A DNA stretch of 64,000 bases from Dyella ginsengisoli LA-4 (lineage in GTDB: Bacteria; Pseudomonadota; Gammaproteobacteria; Xanthomonadales; Rhodanobacteraceae): assembly GCF_000334915.1 (NCBI RefSeq), contig NZ_AMSF01000085.1:1-64000 (forward strand), given 5' to 3'. The position numbers and the translations under genes were made by a program. The notes below the pieces were generated by a model. It saw only the letters and a program-made list of their open reading frames with translations. It was not told where the DNA came from and searched no databases. Each line of letters opens with the position of its first letter. The stretch's first letter is position 1. This document shows positions 7,712 to 18,458 of this stretch, piece after piece.

Positions 7712-9049
7712 TCAGCCGGTGGTCTGTCGCTCCAGCCAGCGCCAGCCATAGAAGGCCGGAACCCCCAGGGCGATGATCAGCAGGCTCATGCCCGCATCGC
7801 GCGGCGCATGGATCGAGGTCACCACGATCACGCCAAGCACGGTGCCGACGAACAGCAGCGGCAGCACCGGATAGAACGGCACCCGGTACGGCGACGGCTC
7901 CTGCGCCAGATGGCGGCGGTACCAGAACAGCGTGGCGATGCCGAAGGCGTGCGCCAGCCACTCGCCGACCGTGGTGTAGTCCAGCAACTGGCCGAAGCTG
8001 CCGGAGAGCGTCAGCACGATCGCCCATGCACCCAGCGTGGCCAGTGCGACCTGGGGAGCCCGGCTGGTGCGGTCGATCCGGCCGACTGCACTGAAGAACA
8101 TGCCGTCCTTGCCCATGGTCTGAAGCACACGCGCGCCGCCGGCGATGGCGATCGCGCAGTAGCCGAAGGTGGAGCAGGCAATACCCACGGCCATCAGGGT
8201 CGCGCCGCTGGGTCCCATCAGGTTGCGCAGGAGGTCGGCCGCCGGCGCGGAGCTGGCGGCCAGACCGGCATGGCCAAGACCGGCCAGATAGGCGAAATTG
8301 ACCAGCAGGTAGCTGCCCACCACGCCAGCCATGCCCAGGGTGAGGGCCCGCGGCAAGGTGCGCTGTGGCTCGCGCACTTCGCCGGCCAGGTCGTTGAGGT
8401 AATGGAAACCGCCGTAGGCGAACAGCACTGGCAGCAACGCGCCGAGAAAGGCTCCCGCCGAGGCCGGGTGCACCGGATCCGCCGCCAACGCGCCGCCGAG
8501 GTGGCCCCGGGCCAGGATCAGTCCCACCACCACCAGCAACGCGATCGCGGCCAGCTTGAGCACGGTGAACAGGTTCTGCACCCAGGCGCCGGCGCGGATG
8601 CCGAAGAAGTTGATGCCGACGATGAAGGCGATCGCCCCCACCGCCACCGGCTTGATGAAGCCGGCCGGAAAACCCAGCGCGGCGCAAAAATAGTCGGCGA
8701 ACGTGGTAGCCACGGCAGCCACGCTGCCGGGGTAATTGATCAGTGCCATGGTCCAGCCGAACAGGAACGCCGGCAACTTGCCGAACGCTTCGCGCAGGTA
8801 GACATAGGTACCGCCGGCCTGCGGGCGCCGCGCGCCGAGCTCGGCGTAGCGCAGCACCCCGGCGAGAGTCAGCAGGCCGCCGATCCCCCACAGCAGCAGC
8901 ACCTGCCAGCCTGCCGACGTGCGTTCGGCCACCGTGGCCGGATTGCGGAAGATGCCGGCGCCGATCACGCCGCCGATGACGATCGCGGCGGCATCCCAGG
9001 TACCGAGGCGGCGCAGGTAGCTGCCGGATGAGGAATCGTCTTGGGTCAC
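7712..9049 (-). CDS. APC-family amino acid permease
   Basis: About 445 residues with 12 predicted membrane helices. The first helix carries the APC signature IVIGGVIGAGIFRNP, where the GAGIF bend binds the substrate's amino and carboxyl groups. Later features include ALGARRPQAGGTYVYLREAFG (TM3), INYPGSVAAVATTFADYF and a late QEPSPYRVPFYPVLP loop typical of LAT-like bacterial permeases. Substrate is unknown. The start is uncertain: GTG 9049 gives a sensible short cytoplasmic N-terminus (TQDDSSSGSYLRRLG). An in-frame upstream ATG would run through the divergent promoter region into the neighbouring gene, so I rejected it. Confidence 0.88.
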   Translation of the reverse strand: MTQDDSSSGSYLRRLGTWDAAAIVIGGVIGAGIFRNPATVAERTSAGWQVLLLWGIGGLLTLAGVLRYAELGARRPQAGGTYVYLREAFGKLPAFLFGWTMALINYPGSVAAVATTFADYFCAALGFPAGFIKPVAVGAIAFIVGINFFGIRAGAWVQNLFTVLKLAAIALLVVVGLILARGHLGGALAADPVHPASAGAFLGALLPVLFAYGGFHYLNDLAGEVREPQRTLPRALTLGMAGVVGSYLLVNFAYLAGLGHAGLAASSAPAADLLRNLMGPSGATLMAVGIACSTFGYCAIAIAGGARVLQTMGKDGMFFSAVGRIDRTSRAPQVALATLGAWAIVLTLSGSFGQLLDYTTVGEWLAHAFGIATLFWYRRHLAQEPSPYRVPFYPVLPLLFVGTVLGVIVVTSIHAPRDAGMSLLIIALGVPAFYGWRWLERQTTG

Positions 9050-9215
9050 GGGCGCTTCGGGTCGACGGAAGTGCTCCGTAGACTGACACGAAGCGCCGCG
9101 TTTGTGGCCTCGTCCGGGGAACGCGACCTTAGAATGGGGCTTTGCCAGCCATGATGGGTGCCATGCCTCGAACCCTGCCATGCCGCTCGCCGGCGCCGCG
9201 CCGAACCTTGCCGGC

Positions 9216-10157
9216 ATGAGTCGCTCCTCGCCGCTGTGGGGCCGTCTCTTCTCCGCCACGCTCGCGCTGGGCGTGATCGGCCTCGCCGCGTGGCTGCTGC
9301 ACCGCTACCTCCACGCGATGCGCTGGCGGGACTTCGCCGCCGCCTGGCAAGCCCTGTCGGCGCGCGCGATCGTGGCCTCGGCTGCCGCCACCTGCGTGAG
9401 CTTCGCCATGCTCGCCGCGTTCGAGATGCAGGCGGCGCGGCTGAGTGCGCATGGCCGGGTCTCGCTGCGCCGGGCGGCGTTCGCTGGCGTGGTGTGCAAC
9501 GCGATCGGCAACATGCTCGGCTTCCACGCCATCACCGCCAGCGCAGTGCGCTATCGGATCTACGGCGCCGTGGGCCTCGGTGCGGGCGATACCGCGCGCA
9601 TCGTCGGCCTCGCCGGCATGGGGGTGGGGTTGGGCTTCGCCGTGGTGATCACCGGCGCGCTGATCTGGCAGCCGACGATCGTCGACGGTTGGGGCCGCTG
9701 GCCGGGACTGGGCCTGGCGCTGGCGCTGGCCGGGCTGCTGGCGTGGCTGGGGCGCTCACCACGTACCTTGCGGCTGTTCGGGTGGACGCTGAAGTTTCCC
9801 GACGCGCGCGCAGCCGGGCTGCAGATGGCGATCGGCGGCGTGGAGATGTGTGGCGCCATCGCTGCCCTGCATGTACTGCTGCCGGCGGCCGTCGCGCCGT
9901 CGTTCGTCGATTTCCTGCCGGTCTATGTCGCGGCGGTACTGGCCGGACTGGTCAGCCATGCCCCTGGCGGGCTGGGCGTGTTCGAGTCGATCCTGCTGGC
10001 AGGGTTTCCCCAGGCGCAGCGGCCGGACGTGCTGGCCGCCATCCTGTGCTACCGGCTGACCTACACGGCGGGACCCTTCGTGCTGGGCAGCCTCGCGTTC
10101 GGCGCGTTCGAGTGGCGGTTGCGGCGGCGACGGCGCGCGCAGACGGTCGCTGGCTGA
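9216..10157 (+). CDS. Lysylphosphatidylglycerol synthase-TM/flippase-like membrane protein (UPF0104)
   Basis: 313 residues from ATG 9216; an in-frame ATG at 9180 is an alternative start. About eight membrane segments are present. The pattern fits the integral membrane domain of the LPG_synthase_TM (AglD/MprF N-terminal) superfamily: FHAITASAVRYRIYG is the typical family signature, and SHAPGGLGVFESILL is the conserved late motif. Such domains move or modify lipid-linked molecules; the soluble lysyl-transferase part of MprF is absent, so the role is probably lipid transport, which is inference. The gene sits 22 bp upstream of dinB and may be co-transcribed with it. Confidence 0.82.
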   Translation: MSRSSPLWGRLFSATLALGVIGLAAWLLHRYLHAMRWRDFAAAWQALSARAIVASAAATCVSFAMLAAFEMQAARLSAHGRVSLRRAAFAGVVCNAIGNMLGFHAITASAVRYRIYGAVGLGAGDTARIVGLAGMGVGLGFAVVITGALIWQPTIVDGWGRWPGLGLALALAGLLAWLGRSPRTLRLFGWTLKFPDARAAGLQMAIGGVEMCGAIAALHVLLPAAVAPSFVDFLPVYVAAVLAGLVSHAPGGLGVFESILLAGFPQAQRPDVLAAILCYRLTYTAGPFVLGSLAFGAFEWRLRRRRRAQTVAG

Positions 10158-10179
10158 CTGCCGCTGCCACGAGGCCACC

Positions 10180-11262
10180 GTGAACCCGCCGCCCCGCAAG
10201 ATCCTGCACGTCGACATGGATGCGTTCTACGCCTCGGTCGAGCAGCGCGATGCGCCGGAACTGCGCGGCAAGCCGGTGGTGGTGGCCTGGCGCGGGGCAC
10301 GCTCGGTGGTGTGTGCGGCCAGCTATGAGGCACGCACCTTCGGCGTGCGCTCGGCGATGCCGGCCGTGCGCGCCGAGCGGCTGTGTCCGCAGGCGATCTT
10401 CGTGCCGCCGGATTTCCCGCGTTACAAGGCGGTGTCGCGGCAGATCCGCGAGATCTTCGCCCGGCATACCGACCTGATCGAGCCGCTGTCGCTGGACGAG
10501 GCCTATCTCGACGTCACGACGACCAAGACCGGGCTGGGCTCGGCCACCGCGACCGCCGAGGCGATCCGCGCAGCGATCCGCGAGGAAACACGGCTCACGG
10601 CCTCGGCCGGCGTGGCGCCGAACAAGTTCCTGGCCAAGATCGCGTCCGACCACCGCAAGCCCGACGGCCTGTTCGTGGTGCGCCCGCACCAGGTCGATGC
10701 GTTCCTGCTCCCGCTCAAGGTCGGCCGGCTGCCCGGCGTGGGCAAGGTGATGGAGGCGCGGCTGGCCGAGCTCGGCGTGGAGACCGTGGCGCAGCTGCGC
10801 ACCCTGCCGCCGGCCGAGATGGAGCAGCGCTTCGGCCGCTGGGGTCGACGCCTGCACGAGTTGTCGCTCGGCATCGACGAGCGTCCGGTGCAGCCGGAGC
10901 GGCCAAGCGTGCAGGTGTCCGCCGAGGACACCTTCGAGCAGGACCTGCCGCTCGACGCGCTGGAACCGCACATCCGGCGGCTGGCCGAGAAGACCTGGAG
11001 CGGGCACCAGCGCGAGACCGGACGGGTCGCGCGCACGGTGGTGCTCAAGCTCAAGACCGCCCAGTTCCAGACGCTGACCCGCAGCCTGACGCCAGTCGCG
11101 CGCCCGGCCTCTGCGCGGGAGCTGGCGGACATCGCCTGCGCGCTGCGTGCGCGCGTCGATCTCCCTGCAGAAACGCGCTACCGGCTGGTGGGGGTGGGGC
11201 TGTCCGGGTTCATCGATGCGGACGACGAGGCAACCCAGGCCGACCTGTTCCCCGGAGGCTGA
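10180..11262 (+). CDS. dinB: DNA polymerase IV (Y family)
   Basis: 360 residues, normal length. GTG 10180 follows a CGAGG site. Catalytic carboxylates are visible in VDMDAFYASVEQRD (near residue 12) and SLDEAYLDV (near 105). The fingers motif AASYEARTFGVRSAMP and the helix-hairpin-helix region RLPGVGKVMEARLAELG follow. The C-terminal little-finger domain ends with a DLFPGG tail, the usual position of a beta-clamp-binding motif. Function: error-prone translesion synthesis in the cytoplasm. No LexA-type operator (CTG-N10-CAG) stands out directly upstream. Confidence 0.97.
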   Translation: MNPPPRKILHVDMDAFYASVEQRDAPELRGKPVVVAWRGARSVVCAASYEARTFGVRSAMPAVRAERLCPQAIFVPPDFPRYKAVSRQIREIFARHTDLIEPLSLDEAYLDVTTTKTGLGSATATAEAIRAAIREETRLTASAGVAPNKFLAKIASDHRKPDGLFVVRPHQVDAFLLPLKVGRLPGVGKVMEARLAELGVETVAQLRTLPPAEMEQRFGRWGRRLHELSLGIDERPVQPERPSVQVSAEDTFEQDLPLDALEPHIRRLAEKTWSGHQRETGRVARTVVLKLKTAQFQTLTRSLTPVARPASARELADIACALRARVDLPAETRYRLVGVGLSGFIDADDEATQADLFPGG

Positions 11263-11284
11263 GGGGCGGCGAGCGAAACAGCAC

Positions 11285-11313
11285 TTGCTATTAAATAGCG
11301 CGCTATGTATATT
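11285..11313 (+). promoter_or_regulatory. ohrR promoter, predicted leaderless
   Basis: TTGCTA (11285-11290), 17 bp spacer, TATATT (11308-11313). The expected transcription start falls at about 11320, directly at the ATG at 11321, and no ribosome-binding site precedes that ATG, so the transcript may be leaderless. Confidence 0.6.
11287..11312 (+). promoter_or_regulatory. Probable OhrR operator upstream of ohrR
   Basis: 26-bp element centred on the perfect palindrome TAGCGCGCTA (11296-11305) with AT-rich flanks. It sits between and over the -35 and -10 boxes. Its reverse complement recurs upstream of ohr at 11792-11817 with only three mismatches, which supports a shared OhrR site and autorepression. 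Confidence 0.75.
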
Positions 11314-11320
11314 GCGGCAC

Positions 11321-11776
11321 ATGTCCTCCCGACGCGCCATCGCCATGTCGCCGCTTCAGCTCGATCACCAGCTGTGCTTCTCGCTGTATTCGGCGCAGCT
11401 GGCGATGACCAAGGTCTATCGCAAGTTGCTGGCGGAGCTGGAACTGACCTATCCGCAGTACCTGGTGATGCTGGTGCTGTGGGAAGGCGACGGCGTAACC
11501 GTGTCGCAGATCGGCGAGCGGCTGTTCCTGGATTCGGCCACGCTCACTCCGCTGCTGAAGCGGCTGGAGGCGGCGGGACTGGTACAGCGCCAGCGCTCCA
11601 CCAAGGACGAACGCCAGGTGGTGGTCAGCCTCTCCCCGGAAGGCCGTGCGCTGAAGCGCAAGGCTGGCGCAGTGCCCGAGGCCATCTTCTGCGCCACCGG
11701 CTGCGAGCTGGACGAGCTGATCGACCTGAAGACCCGGCTCGACCGCCTGCGCGGGCGTCTGGCGCAGAGCGGGTGA
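11321..11776 (+). CDS. ohrR: OhrR, organic hydroperoxide-sensing MarR-family repressor
   Basis: 151 residues. The N-terminal block [20 protein letters not shown] contains the peroxide-reactive cysteine (C19), and the C-terminal [11 protein letters not shown] carries two further cysteines, as in the two-Cys Xanthomonas-type OhrR, where a disulfide forms after oxidation. The winged-helix region includes [14 protein letters not shown] and [17 protein letters not shown]. It should repress ohr until organic hydroperoxides oxidise it. ATG 11321 places the sensing cysteine as in known OhrR proteins; ATG 11345 is an alternative. Neither start has a clear ribosome-binding site, but the promoter position fits a leaderless mRNA from 11321. 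Confidence 0.94.
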   Translation: MSSRRAIAMSPLQLDHQLCFSLYSAQLAMTKVYRKLLAELELTYPQYLVMLVLWEGDGVTVSQIGERLFLDSATLTPLLKRLEAAGLVQRQRSTKDERQVVVSLSPEGRALKRKAGAVPEAIFCATGCELDELIDLKTRLDRLRGRLAQSG

Positions 11777-11791
11777 CCGCTTGCATTTGCC

Positions 11792-11817
11792 ATATATATC
11801 GCGCGCTATTTTATAGC
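11792..11817 (+). promoter_or_regulatory. Probable OhrR operator and promoter region of ohr
   Basis: Inverted copy of the element upstream of ohrR, sharing the core AAATAGCGCGC in reverse orientation and matching at 23 of 26 positions. A possible -35 TTGCCA (11787-11792) with TTTATA (11810-11815) at 17 bp spacing overlaps it, so bound OhrR would block transcription of ohr. Confidence 0.75.
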
Positions 11818-11871
11818 TTGCTACTCAAAACCGCAGCATACGCTGCCGCACCCCAGAAAAGGAGAACCATC

Positions 11872-12297
11872 ATGTCCATCGAAAACGTCCTCTATCGCGC
11901 CCATGCCAAGGCCACCGGTGGCCGCGACGGCCGCGCCGTGTCGTCCGACAACGTGCTCGACATCAAGCTGACCACGCCGAAGGAACTCGGCGGCGCCGGC
12001 GGCGACGGCACCAATCCCGAGCAGCTGTTCGCCGCGGGCTATTCGGCCTGCTTCATCGGCGCGCTGAAGTTCGTCGCCGGCCAGCAGAAGATCGCCCTGC
12101 CGGCCAGCACCAGCATCGAGGGCAGCGTCGGCATCGGCCCGATTCCCACCGGCTTCGGTATCGAGGTCGAGCTGAAGATCAGCATCCCGGGCCTGGACCG
12201 CGCCGTGGTCGAGGACCTAGTGCAGAAGGCGCATGTCGTCTGCCCCTACTCCAACGCCACCCGCGGCAACATCGACGTCACCCTGACGGTGGTCTGA
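11872..12297 (+). CDS. ohr: Organic hydroperoxide resistance protein (Ohr peroxidase)
   Basis: 141 residues, typical Ohr length. ATG 11872 follows a strong AAGGAG site. Ohr is a thiol peroxidase that reduces organic and fatty-acid hydroperoxides with lipoylated proteins as electron donors. Both catalytic cysteines are present, in [11 protein letters not shown] and [13 protein letters not shown], and the N-terminal [11 protein letters not shown] contains the conserved arginine near the active site. It lies directly downstream of its presumed repressor ohrR, with an OhrR-type operator between them. The lipoyl-bearing pyruvate dehydrogenase subunits it could draw electrons from are encoded a few kb away. 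Confidence 0.97.
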   Translation: MSIENVLYRAHAKATGGRDGRAVSSDNVLDIKLTTPKELGGAGGDGTNPEQLFAAGYSACFIGALKFVAGQQKIALPASTSIEGSVGIGPIPTGFGIEVELKISIPGLDRAVVEDLVQKAHVVCPYSNATRGNIDVTLTVV

Positions 12298-12348
12298 GGG
12301 CATCAGGGACTATCGCGACGGGCACCGGCTGCGCTATGACATCAGGTC

Positions 12349-12708
12349 ATGCGCAGCCGCACCGTCTCCAAAGCTGGACCGACAGCACCCGCCGCAATCG
12401 AAGGCTCCGCCGCGCCGACATGGCCGGCACCCGGCCAGTGGTGCCTGTACCTGATCGAGTGTGCCAACGGCGCGTGGTACGCCGGGATCACCAACCACCT
12501 GCAGCGCCGCTACGTTGCGCACGCCGCTGGCCGCGGCGCCCGCTACACGCGGGCCAACCCGCCACGGCGACTCCTCGGCTGGTGTCCCCACCCCGATCGC
12601 GCCAGCGCGTCCCGCGCCGAGGCGGCGGTCAAGCGGCTGCCGCGCGAGCGCAAGCTGGCCTACCTGCTGCAGTCCTCCACCCAGCCGACGCCGGCAGTCG
12701 ACGCATGA
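12349..12708 (+). CDS. GIY-YIG nuclease-domain protein (YhbQ/UPF0213-like)
   Basis: 119 residues. After a low-complexity N-terminus of about 30 residues, the domain begins [20 protein letters not shown], where LYL and YAG are the GIY-YIG strands. The conserved arginine (LQRRYVAH) and the metal-binding glutamate ([12 protein letters not shown]) are in place. The YhbQ/UPF0213 branch is small like this and acts on nucleic acids; the cellular role here is unknown. The start is weakly defined: ATG 12349 has only a poor ribosome-binding site, and a later start would still leave the domain complete. A bidirectional terminator follows. Confidence 0.85.
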   Translation: MRSRTVSKAGPTAPAAIEGSAAPTWPAPGQWCLYLIECANGAWYAGITNHLQRRYVAHAAGRGARYTRANPPRRLLGWCPHPDRASASRAEAAVKRLPRERKLAYLLQSSTQPTPAVDA

Positions 12709-12713
12709 AAAAA

Positions 12714-12737
12714 GGCCCGGGAAATCCCGGGCCTTTT
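12714..12737. terminator. Bidirectional intrinsic terminator between the GIY-YIG gene and lpdA
   Basis: Perfect stem GGCCCGGG / CCCGGGCC with loop AAAT. Four T follow on the plus strand and seven T on the minus strand, where it ends the aceF-mscS-lpdA transcript. Confidence 0.93.
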
Positions 12738-12754
12738 CGCGTGCCACATGCGGC

Positions 12755-14530
<1,776 letters not shown>

Positions 14531-14557
14531 GGCGTGTTTCCTTTGCGGTGCGAGGCG

Positions 14558-15643
14558 TCAGCGGGTGACGCCCGGGTCGGGTTCGGAGGATCGGGGCGCC
14601 GTCGCGGCGGGCGGCTTCATGTGGTCGGTGACGTCGCGCGCGGCGTCATTGCCCTTGTCGGTGGCACCGGACGGCGCGCGTTGCTCCGCCGTTGCGGCCG
14701 GCTCCGGCGCGGGACGTCGGGCCCAGCTGCGCACGTGCAGGTCGCGCTGCGGGAACGGGATCTCGATGCCGTACTTTTCCAGCGCGGTGTGCAGCGCCCA
14801 GTTGTACGCGGCGGTGATCGAACCGGTCCGGCGGGTTGCCTCCGCGTCGAGCCAGACCACCAGCTGGAAATCGAGCGACGAGTCGCCGAACCCGGTCAGC
14901 CACACCTGCGGCGCGCGCGGGCCGTCCTTTGCCAGCGTGAACGGCACCGCGGCGGCAGCCTCCAGGGCGGCCTTCTTCACCAGCTCCTTGTCGGTGCCGT
15001 AGGCCACGCCGAACGGCACCTTGAGCCGGCGCGCGGCCTCGCGCAGCGTCCAGTTCACCACCCGGCCGGTGACGAACTCGGAGTTGGGCACGAGGATGTC
15101 GATATCGTCGTTGGTGGTGATCAGCGTGGCGCGGATGCGGATCTCGCGCACGTTGCCGTGCACGCCCGAGGCCAGCTCGACGAAATCCCCCACCTTCAGG
15201 CTGCGGTCGAAAAGCAGGATCAGGCCCGACACGAAATTGTTGAAGATCGCCTGCAGGCCAAAGCCCAGGCCCACGCCCAGCGCGCCGGCGAACACGGTGA
15301 ACTTGGCGATCGGGATGCCGGACGCGTTCAGCGCCATCAGCACACCGACCAGCAGCAGCACGTAATGGGTCAGCCGCTCGACCGTGTACGCCGAGGACAG
15401 ATTGAGGTTGTCGTGCCGCTCCACGTAGCGCCGCAGCAGGCGGCGGACGATCGAGGACAGCAGCAGGAACAGCACCAGCACCAGCACGGCCGCCAGCAGC
15501 GAACCGACGGTGACCTTCACCCCGCTCATGTCCAGCAGCTTGACGTTCATCCACTCGTTGAACTGGCGCACGCCGTCCTCCCAGGTGTGCGGCACGGCGG
15601 CGCGCACCTGGGTCAGCGGATCGCCCGAGCGGAGGGCGGTCAC
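14558..15643 (-). CDS. MscS-family mechanosensitive channel within the pyruvate dehydrogenase operon
   Basis: 361 residues. Three membrane segments cover about 45-140: LLAAVLVLVLFLLLSSIV, YVLLLVGVLMALNASG and the pore helix FAGALGVGLGFGLQAIFNNF, with the Gly/Ala packing pattern of MscS TM3. The following beta domain has KVGDFVELASGVHGNVREI and VPNSEFVTGRVVNW, classic MscS blocks, and the C-terminus carries IEIPFPQRDLHV. A Pro/Ala-rich tail of about 45 residues is unusual. The start is GTG 15643, only 13 bp after aceF, and lpdA begins 27 bp downstream, so all three appear co-transcribed. It should release solutes on hypo-osmotic shock at the inner membrane. Confidence 0.93.
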   Translation of the reverse strand: MTALRSGDPLTQVRAAVPHTWEDGVRQFNEWMNVKLLDMSGVKVTVGSLLAAVLVLVLFLLLSSIVRRLLRRYVERHDNLNLSSAYTVERLTHYVLLLVGVLMALNASGIPIAKFTVFAGALGVGLGFGLQAIFNNFVSGLILLFDRSLKVGDFVELASGVHGNVREIRIRATLITTNDDIDILVPNSEFVTGRVVNWTLREAARRLKVPFGVAYGTDKELVKKAALEAAAAVPFTLAKDGPRAPQVWLTGFGDSSLDFQLVVWLDAEATRRTGSITAAYNWALHTALEKYGIEIPFPQRDLHVRSWARRPAPEPAATAEQRAPSGATDKGNDAARDVTDHMKPPAATAPRSSEPDPGVTR

Positions 15644-15656
15644 CCGGCGCCCCCGG

Positions 15657-17330
15657 TCAGAGCAGCAGGCGGCGGATGTCGCCCAGCTGCTGTGCGAGGA
15701 AGGCGGCGAAACGCGCGGCCAGCGCGCCGTCGATCACCCGGTGGTCGTAGGACAGCGACAGCGGCAGCATCAGCCGCGGTGCGAATTCCTTGCCGTTCCA
15801 CACCGCCTTCATCGCCGCCTTGGAAACGCCGAGGATCGCCACCTCCGGCGCGTTGACGATCGGCGTGAACGCCGTACCGCCGATACCGCCCAGCGAGGAG
15901 ATCGAGAAGCAGCCGCCGGACATGTCGGCCGGGCCGAGCTTCTTCTCGCGCGCCTTCTTCGAGATCTCGCCCAGCTCGCGGGCCAGGTCGAGCAGGCCCT
16001 TCTTGTCGACGTCGCGGATCACCGGCACCACCAGGCCGTCGGGCGTGTCCACCGCGATGCCGATGTGGAAGTACTTCTTCAGGATCAGCTTCTCGCCGGT
16101 CTCGTCGAGCGAGGCATTGAACTGCGGGAACTGCTTCAGCGCCGCAACCACCGCCTTCATCTGGAACACCAGCGGGGTGATCTTGAGATCCTTGTTCTCC
16201 GCGCCCAGGGCCTTGCGGAAGGCCTCCAGCTCGGTGATGTCGGCATCCTCGTGCTGGGTGACGTGCGGGATCATCGCCCAGTTGCGCGCGAGGTTGGCGC
16301 CGGAAATCTTCTGGATGCGCGAGAGCGGCTTCTCCTCGATCTCGCCGAACTTGGCGAAGTCCACCTTCGGCCAGGGCAACAGATTGAGGCCGCCACCGGC
16401 TGCCACCGGTGCGCCCTGCACCGGGCGTGCGCCGGAAGCCAGCGCGTGCTTGACGTAGGCACTGACGTCCTCGCGCTGGATGCGGCCACCGCGACCGCTG
16501 CCCTTCACCTGGTGGATGTCCACGCCCAGCTCGCGCGCGAAGGCGCGGATCGCCGGGCTGGCATACGGCGCATCGCCGGGCATGACGATCTTCGCGTCGA
16601 ACGGCGGCCGCGCCTGCGGCGGCAGGTCGCCGTCCGGTGCAACCCCCGGCTGCACCGAGCGACCGCCGATCGGCGCGGGCTTCTCGGCGGCCGGCGCAGG
16701 GGCGGGCGCAGCGACCGGTGCGGCGGCAGGCGCCGCCTCGGCCGATTCGATCAGCGCGATCAGGCTGCCTTCGGAAACCTCATCGCCAAGCTTGAGCTTG
16801 AGTTCCTTCACCACGCCGGCGAACGGCGCGGGCACTTCCATGGTGGCCTTGTCCGACTCCAGCGTGATCAGGCCCTGGTCCTTGGCGACGCGGTCGCCGA
16901 CCTGCACCAGGATCTCGATCACCGGAACGGCATCGAAGCCGCCGATGTCCGGCACGCGGGCTTCACGCACGCCGCCACTGGCGGCGGGTGCCGACGCAGC
17001 GGCCGGAGCCGGTGCGGGGGCACTCTTCGTGGGCGCCTCGGCCTTGGCGGGAGTGGCGGCCGGTGCGGGCGCCGGTGCCGGTGCGGCAGCACCCTCGGCC
17101 TCGATCATCGCGATCACGGTGCCCTCGCCGACCTCGTCGCCGAGCTTGACCCTGATCTCCTTCACCACGCCGGCGAACGGCGCGGGCACTTCCATCGTGG
17201 CCTTGTCCGACTCCAGCGTGACCAGGCCCTGTTCCTTCTCCACCCGGTCGCCGACTTTGATCAGCACCTCGATCACAGGCACCTTGTCGCCGCCGATATC
17301 CGGAACGCGTGCTTCTTTGAGGTCGGCCAT
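15657..17330 (-). CDS. aceF: Dihydrolipoyllysine-residue acetyltransferase (E2 of pyruvate dehydrogenase)
   Basis: 557 residues with two lipoyl domains (about 1-80 and 125-205), each carrying the lipoylated Lys in [11 protein letters not shown] (first at K43), joined by Ala/Pro linkers. Next come a peripheral E1/E3-binding domain ([15 protein letters not shown], then [13 protein letters not shown]) and the catalytic domain ending [15 protein letters not shown] with the active-site His and Asp. It transfers acetyl groups to CoA as the core of the complex. ATG 17330 has AGGAG upstream. The extra in-frame upstream codons lack coding character. It is first in the aceF-mscS-lpdA unit; E1 (aceE) lies 21 kb away. 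Confidence 0.97.
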   Translation of the reverse strand: MADLKEARVPDIGGDKVPVIEVLIKVGDRVEKEQGLVTLESDKATMEVPAPFAGVVKEIRVKLGDEVGEGTVIAMIEAEGAAAPAPAPAPAATPAKAEAPTKSAPAPAPAAASAPAASGGVREARVPDIGGFDAVPVIEILVQVGDRVAKDQGLITLESDKATMEVPAPFAGVVKELKLKLGDEVSEGSLIALIESAEAAPAAAPVAAPAPAPAAEKPAPIGGRSVQPGVAPDGDLPPQARPPFDAKIVMPGDAPYASPAIRAFARELGVDIHQVKGSGRGGRIQREDVSAYVKHALASGARPVQGAPVAAGGGLNLLPWPKVDFAKFGEIEEKPLSRIQKISGANLARNWAMIPHVTQHEDADITELEAFRKALGAENKDLKITPLVFQMKAVVAALKQFPQFNASLDETGEKLILKKYFHIGIAVDTPDGLVVPVIRDVDKKGLLDLARELGEISKKAREKKLGPADMSGGCFSISSLGGIGGTAFTPIVNAPEVAILGVSKAAMKAVWNGKEFAPRLMLPLSLSYDHRVIDGALAARFAAFLAQQLGDIRRLLL

Positions 17331-17538
17331 GGGGACTCCTGCAGATGGGGACGGGGCGCGGGGATGCGACCGCGGCAAGATTTCCATGATAACCAAGCCG
17401 GGCCGCGGACGGCACTGAAAACGTTGTCATAACGCCCGTTCGCCGACGTATGGGCATGACCTTGGGCGCATGCCGCCCCGGCTCTTCCACCGTAAGCTGG
17501 CCCCGCAGGCGCCGCATCCGCAGCGCAGGAGGGACCCC

Positions 17539-18423
17539 ATGCTGGCCATTCGCGACCTGTCCAAGACCTATCCCAACGGCGTGCGCGCCCTGCGCGAGGT
17601 GTCGCTGGACATCCCGCGCGGGATGTTCGGGCTGCTGGGACCCAACGGCGCGGGCAAGTCCTCGCTGATGCGTACCATCGCCACGCTGCAGGATCCGGAC
17701 AGCGGCAGCATCACCCTCGACGGCCAGGACCTGCTGGCCGACAAGCCGGCCACCCGGCGCCTGCTCGGCTACCTGCCGCAGGAGTTCGGCGTGTATCCCA
17801 AGGTCACCGCCGAGGCCATGCTCGAGCACTTCGCGGTGCTCAAGGGCATCACCGCGCGCGGGCCGCGTCAGGAGCTGGTGCAGGCGCTGCTGCGCCAGGT
17901 GAACCTGTGGGACGTGCGCAAGCGCAAGCTCGGCACCTTCTCCGGTGGCATGCGCCAGCGCTTCGGCATCGCCCAGGCGCTGATCGGCGAGCCGAAGCTG
18001 GTGATCGTGGACGAACCCACCGCCGGCCTCGATCCGGAGGAGCGCAACCGCTTTCTCAACCTGCTGGCCGAGATCGGCGAGCGCTGCGTGGTGATCCTGT
18101 CCACCCACATCGTGGAGGACGTCACCGACCTGTGCCCGCGCATGGCGATCCTCGGCCAGGGCCAGGTGCTGCTGGCCGGCGAGCCGCTGGAAGCGATCGC
18201 CAGCCTGGAGGGCCGGGTCTGGCGCCGCACCATCGACAAGGCCGAGCTGGACGGCTATCGCGCCCGCATGACCATCCTGTCCACCCGCCTGCTGGCTGGC
18301 CGCACGCAGATCCACGTGCTGGCGGACCAGTCGCCCGGTGAAGGCTTCGTCGCCGTGGCGCCCGACCTGGAAGACGTGTACTTCGGCCGCCTGCGCGCGC
18401 AGGCCACCACCCGCGCCGCCTGA
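17539..18423 (+). CDS. ABC transporter ATP-binding protein
   Basis: 294 residues from ATG 17539 (CAGGAGGG site). Walker A GLLGPNGAGKSS, Q-loop YLPQEFGVYP, signature FSGGMRQRFGIAQAL, Walker B LVIVDEPTAGLDPEE and the H-loop STHIVEDV are complete, so it is an active ATPase of the ABC-2/CcmA type. The C-terminal 80 residues form an accessory region usual in this group. It is 35 bp upstream of a large permease/aminopeptidase fusion gene and is surely its partner. The exported or extracted substrate is unknown. Confidence 0.95.
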   Translation: MLAIRDLSKTYPNGVRALREVSLDIPRGMFGLLGPNGAGKSSLMRTIATLQDPDSGSITLDGQDLLADKPATRRLLGYLPQEFGVYPKVTAEAMLEHFAVLKGITARGPRQELVQALLRQVNLWDVRKRKLGTFSGGMRQRFGIAQALIGEPKLVIVDEPTAGLDPEERNRFLNLLAEIGERCVVILSTHIVEDVTDLCPRMAILGQGQVLLAGEPLEAIASLEGRVWRRTIDKAELDGYRARMTILSTRLLAGRTQIHVLADQSPGEGFVAVAPDLEDVYFGRLRAQATTRAA

Positions 18424-18458
18424 GCGCGCGACGTCACGCTTCGCACAGGACACCCCAC

